From contig NZ_SOFL01000005.1 in assembly GCF_004402695.1 (NCBI RefSeq), positions 27,687 through 91,686 of the forward strand: a stretch of DNA of 64,000 nt, written 5' to 3'. The position numbers and the translations under genes were made by a program. Below are positions 1 to 7,625 of the stretch, one piece after another; position 1 is the stretch's first letter; the number at the start of each line of letters is the position of its first letter. Source of the stretch: Cryobacterium adonitolivorans (GTDB lineage: Bacteria; Actinomycetota; Actinomycetes; Actinomycetales; Microbacteriaceae). The notes below the pieces were generated by a model. The model ran no database searches. It was not told where the DNA came from and saw only the letters and a list, made by a program, of their open reading frames with translations.

Positions 1-696
1 GACGTCATCGCCCGCCAGCGCACCTCGTACATGGCCGGCGGCAAGGAGATCACGCCCGGCCAGATGCTCGAGCGCATGGGCTTCATGAGCGCCCAGCTCT
101 CCACTCAGGTCAAGGACCTCTCCGGTGGGCAGAAGCGCCGCCTGCAGCTGCTGCTGATAGTGCTGGACGAGCCGAACGTGCTCATCCTCGACGAGCCCAC
201 CAATGACCTGGACACCGACATGCTCGCGGCCATGGAAGACCTGCTGGACTCCTTCCCCGGCACGCTGCTCGTGGTCTCGCACGACCGCTACCTGATCGAG
301 CGTGTCACCGACAACCAGTACGCGGTCTCCGACGGCGGCTTCCACCACCTGCCCGGCGGTGTCGACCAGTACCTCGAGCTGCGTAAGCGCCAGGTCGCCG
401 GCGGCGCCTTCACGGCGGATGCGGCGTCGCCGACGTCCGCCACGGTCAAGGGCTCCGGCAAGCCGGCCCTCGGCGGCGCCGAGCTGCGCAATGCGCAGAA
501 AGAGCTCGCCTCCATCGACCGCAAGGTCGCCAAGCAGCAGGCCAAAATCAAGGAACTGCACAACACCCTCGCCGCGCACGACCAGAGTGACTACGCGGGC
601 CTGGGCACGCTCACCGCCGAGGTCGCCGCGGCCGAGGACGCCGTCGCCGGCTTCGAAACCCGCTGGGTGGAACTCTCGGTGCTGCTCGAAAAGTGA
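1..696 (+). CDS. ABC-F family ATPase, C-terminal part (5' end outside window)
   Basis: The reading frame is open from base 1, so the gene begins before the window. The visible part holds the second nucleotide-binding domain: signature LSGGQKRRLQ, Walker B and D-loop LILDEPTNDLD, and the switch histidine in VVSHDRYL. A charged, probably coiled-coil tail follows (KVAKQQAKIKELHNTLAAHD). No membrane segment is visible, and paired soluble ATPase domains are the ABC-F pattern. Known members act on ribosomes (translation rescue or antibiotic protection), and the exact subgroup cannot be told from this half. It ends about 300 bases before metQ and is unlikely to be in that operon. Confidence 0.9.
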   Translation, partial: DVIARQRTSYMAGGKEITPGQMLERMGFMSAQLSTQVKDLSGGQKRRLQLLLIVLDEPNVLILDEPTNDLDTDMLAAMEDLLDSFPGTLLVVSHDRYLIERVTDNQYAVSDGGFHHLPGGVDQYLELRKRQVAGGAFTADAASPTSATVKGSGKPALGGAELRNAQKELASIDRKVAKQQAKIKELHNTLAAHDQSDYAGLGTLTAEVAAAEDAVAGFETRWVELSVLLEK

Positions 697-993
697 GTCA
701 ACAGTTTCACCACCGGCACCCCCGGTTGCTCGACCCGCCGCCGAGCTCGCAGATTCTGTGACTGGGCGGCTTTCGTCGAAGTATCTGTGACGTTCCGTGT
801 CCGAGCGGCGCACGGCGTGACCGAGCTGCGACTACCGTAGAAGAGTGCCACGCGACGCTGCGGCACAGAATCCCCACGCGTTGACCCGTGGTTGCCTGTG
901 CCTGAAACGACTGTGTCGTGTGCGACGCCACCGCCTGCACCGGGCGGATGCCAGACCAGAGCGACAACGACACGAAACGTGGAGATCAGCAGC
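697..993 (+). promoter_or_regulatory. Gap and leader before metQ, possibly structured
   Basis: These 297 bases hold no credible gene. Several short hairpins can be drawn: GTGCC/GGCAC near 847-865, CCACG/CGTGG near 875-892, and CCGCC with GGGCGG near 930-947. The last is followed by GATGCCAGACC, which loosely recalls the GGTGCCA part of S-box (SAM) riboswitch cores. A SAM-sensing leader would suit a methionine importer, but the rest of the S-box consensus cannot be matched by eye, so this is only a candidate. A Shine-Dalgarno-like GGAG lies at 981-984, 9 bases before the chosen metQ start. Confidence 0.25.
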
Positions 994-1899
994 GTGAAGA
1001 ACAGCAGCCTCAAGAACAGCAGCCTGAAGAAGAGCCTCCTGGCCGCCCTGGCGCTCGGCGCCAGCGTGACCCTGCTCGCCGGCTGCGCCGGTGGCGCCGG
1101 CGGCGACGACGAGACCGTGAAGATCGGTGTCGTCGGGGCCAGCGACCCCTACTGGGCCGACTACACCGAGGCTGCCGCCGAAGAGGGCATCACCGTCGAG
1201 GTCGTCGACTTCGCCGACTACAACCAGCCCAACCCGGCCCTGACCAACGGCGACATCGACATCAACCAGTTCCAGCATCTGGTCTACCTGGCCGACTACA
1301 ACGTCTCCAGCGGCGAAGACCTCACGCCCGTCGGCGCGACGGCCATCTACCCGCTCGGCCTGTACTCCACCAAGGTCACCGACGTGGCGGACCTGGGCAA
1401 GGGCGACACGGTGGCCGTGCCCAACGACGCCAGCAACCTGGCCCGCGCGCTGCTCGTGCTGCAGAGCGCTGACCTGCTGACCCTCAAGGACGGCGGCACG
1501 ATCTTCTCCACCCTCGACGACGTCGACACCGAGAAGTCCCTCGTCACCGTCACCGCGCTCGAGCCCTCCCTCACCGCGACGTCGCTGCCCGACGTGGATG
1601 CCGCGATCATCAACAACGACTTCGTGGAGAAGGCCGGCCTCAAGTTCGAGGACGCCCTCATCAAGGACGACCCCTCCGACGAGTCCGCACTGCCGTACGT
1701 GAACGTGTTCGCCGTGCGCGCCGAAGACAAGGACAACGAGACCTACGCCAAGCTCGTCGACATCTTCCAGACCACGACGGCCGTCACCGACGGCCTGCTC
1801 GAGGTCTCCGGCAACTCCGCGGTCCTGGCCACCACGCCGCCCGCCGACCTCCAGTCCGCGCTGGCCACGGTCGAGAAGGACACCGCAGCCCAGAAGTAA
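994..1899 (+). CDS. metQ: Methionine ABC transporter substrate-binding lipoprotein
   Basis: This is an NlpA/MetQ-family lipoprotein of 301 aa that captures methionine outside the membrane for the MetNI importer encoded next. The signal peptide ends in lipobox LLAGC with the lipidated cysteine at residue 31. The mature domain starts with ETVKIGVVGASDPYW and shows the family's DIDINQFQH and AIINNDF segments. The GTG at 994 is preferred because GGAG lies 9 bases upstream; a GTG at 979 is possible. The first residues repeat in tandem (KNSSLKNSSLKKS), encoded by nearly identical 15-base units. A hairpin separates it from metN. Confidence 0.93.
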   Translation: MKNSSLKNSSLKKSLLAALALGASVTLLAGCAGGAGGDDETVKIGVVGASDPYWADYTEAAAEEGITVEVVDFADYNQPNPALTNGDIDINQFQHLVYLADYNVSSGEDLTPVGATAIYPLGLYSTKVTDVADLGKGDTVAVPNDASNLARALLVLQSADLLTLKDGGTIFSTLDDVDTEKSLVTVTALEPSLTATSLPDVDAAIINNDFVEKAGLKFEDALIKDDPSDESALPYVNVFAVRAEDKDNETYAKLVDIFQTTTAVTDGLLEVSGNSAVLATTPPADLQSALATVEKDTAAQK

Positions 1900-1908
1900 G
1901 CATTTCCC

Positions 1909-1946
1909 GGCCGGCCGCCCCTCCCCGTGAGGCGCGGCCGGCCTTT
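1909..1946 (+). terminator. Hairpin between metQ and metN (attenuating terminator)
   Basis: A perfect 10-bp inverted repeat (GGCCGGCCGC at 1909-1918, GCGGCCGGCC at 1934-1943) is followed by TTT. It lies between two genes of one operon, so it probably works as a partial terminator or mRNA 3' end stabiliser. Either would leave more binding-protein message than ATPase/permease message. Confidence 0.7.
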
Positions 1947-1970
1947 CCCCGTTCCAACCGAAGGATCTGC

Positions 1971-3011
1971 ATGACCGCTCAAACCCCACTCGTGGAACTC
2001 CGCAACGTCAGCAAGGTGTACCCGGCCACCGTCAAGGGCGCCCCGGATGTGACGGCGATCGACGACGTGAGCATCAGCATCGACGCCGGCGACGTCTACG
2101 GCATCATCGGCTACTCCGGTGCGGGCAAGAGCACCCTGGTGCGTCTGGTGAACGTGCTCGAGCGGTCAACCGCCGGCCAGATCTTCATCGACGGCCGGGA
2201 CGTCGCCCAGCTGCCCGAACGCGACCTGAGGCCGGTGCGACTGGGCATCGGCATGATCTTCCAGCAGTTCAACCTGCTGAACTCCCGCACCGTCGCCCGC
2301 AACGTGGCGTACCCGCTCGAGGTGGCCGGCCGCGACAAGGCCGAACGCACGAAGCGTGTCGCCGAGATGCTCGACTTCGTGGGACTGGCCGACAAGGCCG
2401 GCGCCTACCCAGACCAGCTCTCCGGCGGGCAGAAGCAGCGGGTGGGCATCGCCCGCGCCCTGGCCTCGTCGCCGGCGCTGCTGCTGGCCGATGAGGCCAC
2501 CAGCGCCCTCGACCCCGAGACCACCAACGAAGTGCTCGAACTCCTCAAGCGGGTCAACCGCGAGTTCGGCGTCACCATCATCGTCATCACCCACGAAATG
2601 GATGTCATCCAGACGCTGGCCACCAAGGTCGCCGTGATGGACCAGGGCCGCATCATCGAGCGCGGCGATGTGTTCGACGTGTTCTCGAACCCGCAGCAGG
2701 CCGCATCCGCGCGCTTCGTCTCGACCGTGGTGAAGGGGCTGCCGTCCAGGCCCGAGCTGGAGGTGCTCCGCGGCCGGCACAGCGGCCGCATCGTGACCCT
2801 CGCGTTCCGCAGCGACACGGTAGACCAAACCCAGGTGTTCGGCGAACTGTCCCGCGACGGGATCGCCTTCCAGGTCGTCTACGGCGGCATCAACGAAATC
2901 CAGGGGCGCCCGTTCGGGCACCTCACCCTCGCGCTGACCGGCGACGACGTGACCATCGACGCCGCACTCGACCGGGTGCGCGCGCTCACGACAGTCACCG
3001 AGGTGCGCTGA
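1971..3011 (+). CDS. metN: Methionine import ATP-binding protein
   Basis: This 346-aa ATPase powers methionine uptake with MetI and MetQ. Walker A is GYSGAGKST (residues 47-55), the signature is LSGGQKQRVGIARAL and Walker B is LLLADEATSALD. About 90 residues after the ATPase core form the NIL domain typical of MetN, which binds methionine and inhibits transport when the cell is replete (known for the family). The ATG follows AAGGA by 5 bases. metI starts 2 bases after its stop codon. Confidence 0.95.
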   Translation: MTAQTPLVELRNVSKVYPATVKGAPDVTAIDDVSISIDAGDVYGIIGYSGAGKSTLVRLVNVLERSTAGQIFIDGRDVAQLPERDLRPVRLGIGMIFQQFNLLNSRTVARNVAYPLEVAGRDKAERTKRVAEMLDFVGLADKAGAYPDQLSGGQKQRVGIARALASSPALLLADEATSALDPETTNEVLELLKRVNREFGVTIIVITHEMDVIQTLATKVAVMDQGRIIERGDVFDVFSNPQQAASARFVSTVVKGLPSRPELEVLRGRHSGRIVTLAFRSDTVDQTQVFGELSRDGIAFQVVYGGINEIQGRPFGHLTLALTGDDVTIDAALDRVRALTTVTEVR

Positions 3012-3013
3012 CC

Positions 3014-3673
3014 ATGGACGGACTCATCACTCTTCTGCCCCAACTGTGGGTAGCCGCATGGGAGACCCTGTACATCGTGGGCCTCACCCTGCTCCTCGGC
3101 GGGTTCGGCGGCCTGATCGCTGGCCTTGGCCTCTACCTCACCCGGGCGGGCAGCATCCTGGCCAACCGGCCCGTGTTCGGCGTGCTCAACGTTCTCGTGA
3201 ACACCATTAGGCCCATCCCGTTCATCATCTTCCTGGCCGCCGTGCAACCGCTCACCCGCGCCGTGGTGGGCACCGGTATCGGCAACAACGCCATGATCTT
3301 CACGATCGCCCTCGCGGCGATGTTCGCGATGGCGCGCATCGTGGAGCAGAACCTGCTCACCGTGACGCCCGGCGTGATCGAAGCGGCCCGCAGCGTCGGC
3401 GCCGGGCCCGTGCGCATCATCTTCACTGTGCTGCTGCCCGAGGCGTTGGGCCCGCTGATCCTGGGCTACACGTTCATCTTCGTGGCGCTGGTGGACATGT
3501 CAGCGGTTGCCGGCTACGTCGGCGGCGGCGGCCTGGGCGCGTTCGCGCTGCTCTACGGTTGGCGCCAGTTCGACCCCGTCGTCACCTGGGCCGCCGTGCT
3601 GCTGATCATCATCTTCGTGCAGGTTGTGCAGTTCCTCGGCAACCGGCTGGCCCGCAAGGCCCTGCGCCGCTGA
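3014..3673 (+). CDS. metI: Methionine ABC transporter permease
   Basis: The protein has 219 aa and about five hydrophobic segments, and belongs to the MetI family. The cytoplasmic coupling loop carries the EAA-type motif (IEAARSVGAGPVRIIFTVLLPEALGP) that contacts MetN. It completes the metQ-metN-metI operon. Its stop codon is only 3 bases from that of the convergent MarR gene, and no hairpin terminator is visible between them. Confidence 0.94.
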   Translation: MDGLITLLPQLWVAAWETLYIVGLTLLLGGFGGLIAGLGLYLTRAGSILANRPVFGVLNVLVNTIRPIPFIIFLAAVQPLTRAVVGTGIGNNAMIFTIALAAMFAMARIVEQNLLTVTPGVIEAARSVGAGPVRIIFTVLLPEALGPLILGYTFIFVALVDMSAVAGYVGGGGLGAFALLYGWRQFDPVVTWAAVLLIIIFVQVVQFLGNRLARKALRR

Positions 3674-3676
3674 GCG

Positions 3677-4168
3677 CTAGTCGAAGTCCAGGCTGAGGCG
3701 GCGGAGGAGCGCGGCCAGCCGCTCCTGGTCGGCGGCCGGCAGGCTGGCCAGCAGGGCGGCCTCGGCGTCGACCAAGCGGGTGATGGCGGCATCCACCCGG
3801 GTCAGGCCGCCCGCGGTCATGCCCACGAAGATGCCGCGGCCGTCGTTGGGGTCGGTGCGCCGGGTGACCAGGCCGCGCTCGACCAGCCTGTCGATTCGGT
3901 TGGTCATGGTGCCGCTGGAGACCAGGGTCTGCTGCAGCAGCAGCTTCGGGCTCAGCTCGAACGGGGCGCCGGCCCGGCGGAGCGCCGACAGCACGTCGAA
4001 TTCCCAGGAGTCCAGCTCCGAGCGGGAGAAGGCGGTGCGGCGGGCGCGGTCCAGGTGCTTGCTCAGCCGGGCGACGCGGGAGAAAACCTGAAGGGGAGCA
4101 AAATCCAGGTCAGGGCGCTCCCGCAACCACGCATCAACGATCCGGTCGACTTCGTCATTGGCAGGCAT
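3677..4168 (-). CDS. MarR family transcriptional regulator
   Basis: This is a 163-aa winged-helix regulator of the MarR family. The helix-turn-helix segment is LLLQQTLVSSGTMTNRIDRL and the wing carries the conserved D-x-R pattern in RRTDPNDGRGIFV. The reading frame runs far upstream through tRNA-Gln and glmU on the other strand, so the start was placed at the ATG opening MPANDEVDRIV. A GATAAT hexamer lies 6 bases upstream of that ATG, suggesting a leaderless mRNA. The ligand and targets are unknown; metI converges on it and need not be a target. Confidence 0.88.
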   Translation of the reverse strand: MPANDEVDRIVDAWLRERPDLDFAPLQVFSRVARLSKHLDRARRTAFSRSELDSWEFDVLSALRRAGAPFELSPKLLLQQTLVSSGTMTNRIDRLVERGLVTRRTDPNDGRGIFVGMTAGGLTRVDAAITRLVDAEAALLASLPAADQERLAALLRRLSLDFD

Positions 4169-4174
4169 CCGTCC

Positions 4175-4180
4175 ATTATC
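4175..4180 (-). promoter_or_regulatory. -10-like element of the marR gene (leaderless)
   Basis: GATAAT on the minus strand ends 6 bases before the ATG at 4168, so transcription would begin at or next to the start codon. No clear -35 element is visible. Confidence 0.4.
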
Positions 4181-4272
4181 CGGTTTTCGAAGACGCCGGA
4201 AACCGCAGATGACGCACGGGTGCCCGCGCATCTGGCAGACTTGACTCCGTTGCCCGGCCCAGGTCGAAGCAA

Positions 4273-4344
4273 TCCGCCGTGGTGTAATGGCAGCACGACA
4301 GCCTTTGGAGCTGTTAGGTCTAGGTTCGAGTCCTGGCGGCGGAG
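4273..4344 (+). tRNA. tRNA-Gln (anticodon TTG)
   Basis: The cloverleaf folds fully. The 7-bp acceptor is TCCGCCG/CGGCGGA, the anticodon arm is ACAGC-CTTTGGA-GCTGT with anticodon TTG, and the T arm is CTAGG-TTCGAGT-CCTGG. The discriminator base is G, as usual for tRNA-Gln. CCA is not encoded. The gene lies 32 bases before glmU. Confidence 0.96.
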
Positions 4345-4376
4345 CTCTTGTGTGAGAACCCGTTGAGAGGACCCCC

Positions 4377-5804
4377 GTGACCGATTCCCGCCTCGCCATC
4401 ATCGTGCTGGCCGCCGGCCAGGGCACCCGCATGAAGTCCAGCCTGCCCAAGCTCATGCATCCGCTGGCCGGACTGCCGATCATCAGCCACGTTCTCGCCA
4501 CGGCCAGGGCACTGGATGCCGCGCACGTGATCACGGTGCTCCGGCACGAGCGGGAGCGCCTCGCCGAGCTCGTCGCCTTCGACCTGCCGGAGAGCCTGCT
4601 CGTCGACCAGGACGAGGTTCCCGGCACCGGCCGTGCCGTGCAGCAGGCCGTCGACTCTCTGCCGGCCGACTTCGACGGTGATGTGCTCGTGATCAGCGGT
4701 GACGTGCCGCTGCTGAACGCCGCCACCCTGGCCAACTTCATCGAGGCGCACCGCGAACGCGCCGAGGTGGCCGCCACCGTGCTCTCGGCGTTCCCGACCG
4801 ACGTCACCGGCTACGGCCGCATCATCCGTGGGGACGACGGCAGCTTCGACCGGATCGTGGAGCACAAGGACGCCAGCGACGACGAACGCGCCGTTGACGA
4901 GATCAACGCCGGCGTCTACGTCTTCGGTCTGAGCGCACTGCGCGACCAGCTGGCCAGCCTCACGACCGACAACGTGCAGGGCGAGAAGTACCTCACCGAC
5001 GTGATCGGGCTGCTCCGCGCCGCCGGGTCAGAGGTGCGGGCCGTGCCGGTGGCGGATGCCTGGCTCGTCGCCGGCATCAACGACCGGGCCCAGCTCAGCG
5101 ACACCGCCGCCAAGCTCAACGCCGTCATCGTGCGGGGCTGGCAGCTGGCCGGCGTGACCGTGCAGGACCCGGCCACCACCTGGATCGACCTCAAGGCCAC
5201 GCTCGCGAACGACGTGACGCTGCTGCCCGGCACCCAGATCCTCGGCTCCACCACGGTGGCCACCGGCGCGATCATCGGCCCGGACACCACCCTGCTGGAC
5301 TGCGAGATCGGCGAGGGGGCCACGGTCAAGCGCACCGACGGCACACTCGCGGTCATCGGCGTCGGCGCCACCGTCGGCCCGTTCGCCTACCTGCGTCCGG
5401 GCACCTGGCTGGGCGCAGACGGCAAGATCGGCACCTTCGTGGAGACCAAGAACGCCGTCATCGGCGAGGGCAGCAAGGTGCCGCACCTTAGCTACGTCGG
5501 CGACGCCACGGTCGGGGTGCACTCCAACATCGGCGCGGGTACGATCTTCGCGAATTACGACGGAGTGACCAAGAACCCATCGGTGATCGGGTCGCATGTG
5601 CGCACCGGGTCGCACAACGTGTTCGTCGCGCCGATTAGAATTGGTGACGGAGCCTACACGGGCGCCGGCACCGTGGTCCGTAAGGACGTGCAGGCCGGGG
5701 CGCTCGCGATCAACGTGGCTCCGCAACGCAATATGGTCGGTTGGGTAGAGACCAACAGGCCGGGAACAGACGCGGCGACAGCCGCGTCACAGAGCGGAGA
5801 CTAG
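4377..5804 (+). CDS. glmU: Bifunctional UDP-GlcNAc pyrophosphorylase / GlcN-1-P acetyltransferase
   Basis: GlmU makes UDP-N-acetylglucosamine for peptidoglycan by acetylating glucosamine-1-phosphate and then uridylating it. The protein has 475 aa, normal for the family. The N-terminal uridyltransferase domain opens with LAAGQGTRMKS (residues 11-21). From about residue 265 the sequence becomes hexapeptide repeats of a left-handed beta helix, including GAGTIFANYDG and RTGSHNVFVAP near the active site. The GTG start is preceded by GAGAGGA. The next gene, prs, begins immediately after its stop, and glmU-prs is a common actinobacterial pair. Confidence 0.97.
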   Translation: MTDSRLAIIVLAAGQGTRMKSSLPKLMHPLAGLPIISHVLATARALDAAHVITVLRHERERLAELVAFDLPESLLVDQDEVPGTGRAVQQAVDSLPADFDGDVLVISGDVPLLNAATLANFIEAHRERAEVAATVLSAFPTDVTGYGRIIRGDDGSFDRIVEHKDASDDERAVDEINAGVYVFGLSALRDQLASLTTDNVQGEKYLTDVIGLLRAAGSEVRAVPVADAWLVAGINDRAQLSDTAAKLNAVIVRGWQLAGVTVQDPATTWIDLKATLANDVTLLPGTQILGSTTVATGAIIGPDTTLLDCEIGEGATVKRTDGTLAVIGVGATVGPFAYLRPGTWLGADGKIGTFVETKNAVIGEGSKVPHLSYVGDATVGVHSNIGAGTIFANYDGVTKNPSVIGSHVRTGSHNVFVAPIRIGDGAYTGAGTVVRKDVQAGALAINVAPQRNMVGWVETNRPGTDAATAASQSGD

Positions 5805-6782
5805 GTGCCTGGAATCAAGAGCAGCGGCGAGAAGAAATTGGTGCTCATCTCGGGGCGAGCACACCCACAACTCGCGATCGACATCGCCGCAGAACTTGGT
5901 TCGGAGCTGATCCCCACCGACGCACGCACCTTCGCGAACGGCGAGATCTACGCCCGCTTCGACGAGAGCGTGCGCGGCGCCGACGCCTTCGTCATCCAGT
6001 CGCACACCAACCCGATCAACGAGTGGCTGATGGAACAGCTCATCATGGTTGACGCGCTCAAGCGCGCCTCGGCCAAGCGCATCACCGTGGTCGCCCCGTT
6101 CTACCCGTACGCCCGTCAGGACAAGAAGGGCCGCGGCCGCGAGCCGATCTCCGCTCGCCTCGTCGCCGACCTGTTCAAGGTTGCCGGCGCCGACCGCATC
6201 ATGTCGGTCGACCTGCACGCCGCACAGATCCAAGGCTTCTTCGACGGACCCGTCGACCACCTCTTCGCCATGCCGGTGCTCCTCGAGCACTTCCGGGCCA
6301 AGCTCGACCCGTCGACCCTCACCATCGTGTCGCCGGACATGGGTCGCGTGCGTGTCGCCGACATCTGGAGCGACAAGCTCGGCGCCCCGCTGGCCATCAT
6401 CCACAAGCGCCGCGACCCGCTGGTGCCCAACCAGATCACCGTGCACGAGATCGTCGGAGAGGTCAAGGGCCGGGTCTGCCTGATCGTCGACGACCTGATC
6501 GACACCGGTCGCACCATCGTCCAGGCCGCCGAGGCCCTGCGGGCCGCCGGCGCCATCGGTGTCGTTGTCGCCGCGACGCACGCCGTGTTCAGCCCGCCCG
6601 CGCTCGAGCTGCTGCAGAACGAGGCCATCCAGGAAGTCGTCGTCACCGACACCCTGCCGATCCCCGAGGACAAGCGCTTCCCCACGCTGACCGTGCTGCC
6701 GATCGCGCCGCTGCTGGCGCGCGCCATCCACGAGGTCTTCGACGAGGGATCCGTCACGTCGATGTTCGAGGGCGCTGCGTAA
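5805..6782 (+). CDS. prs: Ribose-phosphate pyrophosphokinase
   Basis: This class I PRPP synthase of 325 aa makes phosphoribosyl pyrophosphate from ribose-5-phosphate and ATP for nucleotide, histidine and NAD synthesis. The ATP-binding flexible loop region is YPYARQDKKGRGREPISAR. The PRPP/ribose-phosphate loop is CLIVDDLIDTGRTIVQA, and FANGEIYARFDESVRG is also diagnostic. The GTG start directly abuts the glmU stop, so translation is probably coupled. A hairpin terminator follows. Confidence 0.97.
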   Translation: MPGIKSSGEKKLVLISGRAHPQLAIDIAAELGSELIPTDARTFANGEIYARFDESVRGADAFVIQSHTNPINEWLMEQLIMVDALKRASAKRITVVAPFYPYARQDKKGRGREPISARLVADLFKVAGADRIMSVDLHAAQIQGFFDGPVDHLFAMPVLLEHFRAKLDPSTLTIVSPDMGRVRVADIWSDKLGAPLAIIHKRRDPLVPNQITVHEIVGEVKGRVCLIVDDLIDTGRTIVQAAEALRAAGAIGVVVAATHAVFSPPALELLQNEAIQEVVVTDTLPIPEDKRFPTLTVLPIAPLLARAIHEVFDEGSVTSMFEGAA

Positions 6783-6806
6783 GCATCCGCTCTCAGTAGG
6801 CAGCTG

Positions 6807-6836
6807 GCCGGTCCCGTTCTCGGGCCGGCCTTCTGT
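6807..6836. terminator. Terminator between prs and the DUF1905 gene (bidirectional)
   Basis: GGCCGG (6807-6812) pairs with CCGGCC (6826-6831), and CCCG/CGGG extends the stem inward. The run CTTCTGTGTTT follows. It lies in the short gap between convergent genes and could serve both. Confidence 0.65.
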
Positions 6837-6839
6837 GTT

Positions 6840-7139
6840 TCAGAGCACGAGTTCGACGGTGACCGTCGCCGTGTCGCCCACGTCGATTCCCTCGGCCTGG
6901 CGGATGGCCTTCTTCACCGGCAGCACGAACCTGCCCGTTACGCTCTCGGGGAAGATCGAGGTGGCCCACGTGGAGTCGTTGAGGGTCACCCGCACACGTT
7001 GTGAGCCGAACCCGACGCGCAGTCCGTCGGTGAGTTCCCGGATCTCCTCTGACTGGTCACCGGGCATCGAGACGAACACCCACGCGTTCATGCTCTCGGT
7101 GTTCCACAGCGCCGTCGTGAAGGTGAAGGTGGGTCCCAT
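6840..7139 (-). CDS. DUF1905 domain protein
   Basis: A small soluble protein of 99 aa. The pattern TWATSIFPESVTGRFVLPVKKAIRQAEG followed by GDTATVTVEL matches the DUF1905 beta-barrel family, whose function is not established. No signal peptide or membrane segment is seen. It is the last reverse-strand gene before the prs terminator and lies 34 bases beyond the next reverse-strand gene. Confidence 0.75.
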   Translation of the reverse strand: MGPTFTFTTALWNTESMNAWVFVSMPGDQSEEIRELTDGLRVGFGSQRVRVTLNDSTWATSIFPESVTGRFVLPVKKAIRQAEGIDVGDTATVTVELVL

Positions 7140-7173
7140 CGGATGCCTGTCGTCGGCAGTTGGACTGCGCGGG

Positions 7174-7536
7174 CTAGGAGACGCTGGTGGCCGGAGGGCG
7201 GAACGGGCCCGGGATGATGCCCAGCGGGAGGACGAAGGTCTGGCGTTCGTTCTGGTCGATCGCGTAACACTGCCAGCCGAAGCCGCCCGACCCGACCAGC
7301 TCGAACCGGGCGTCGATGCCCTCGGAGAGCGGGTAGTAGCGCGACACAGCCGCGGCGCAGGCCCGGGCCGCCGTGGCCGAGGCGATGCTCAGGGTGGTCA
7401 GCACCCCTGGCACGAGCAGGGCGACCAGGCCGAGGATCACGGTGATGCGCATGAGCAGCACCATCCGCCGGCCGCGGAGGGGCCGGGAGGAATCCGTCGG
7501 TTCGTAGCCGGAGAGTTCGGGGTGAAAATCGCTCAT
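7174..7536 (-). CDS. Small predicted membrane protein, unknown function
   Basis: The product has 120 aa: a charged cytoplasmic head (about residues 1-25), one strong membrane helix (MRITVILGLVALLVPGVLTTLSIA) and an outer domain of about 70 residues. The outer domain has two cysteines (ARACAAAV and WQCYAI) that could form a disulfide. A GGAGGG ribosome site lies 6 bases before the ATG. No family is recognised. The gene is divergent from the APC permease. Confidence 0.7.
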   Translation of the reverse strand: MSDFHPELSGYEPTDSSRPLRGRRMVLLMRITVILGLVALLVPGVLTTLSIASATAARACAAAVSRYYPLSEGIDARFELVGSGGFGWQCYAIDQNERQTFVLPLGIIPGPFRPPATSVS

Positions 7537-7613
7537 GGGTGCCCTCCAGTAAATCAGACTGCGCCGGATTGAGGGTGCCCGATTGCGGATGCCTGCAGTT
7601 CACCTCGTGGCCG

Positions 7614-7619
7614 TACGCT
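7614..7619 (+). promoter_or_regulatory. -10 element of the APC permease gene (leaderless)
   Basis: TACGCT ends 6 bases before the ATG at 7626, and no Shine-Dalgarno sequence precedes that ATG. Both facts suggest a leaderless transcript. Confidence 0.5.
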
Positions 7620-7625
7620 GGCCGC

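Noticed and set aside
6807..6836. Operator for prs
   Set aside because: The inverted repeat lies after the prs stop codon, in the gap between converging genes, and has the form of a terminator.
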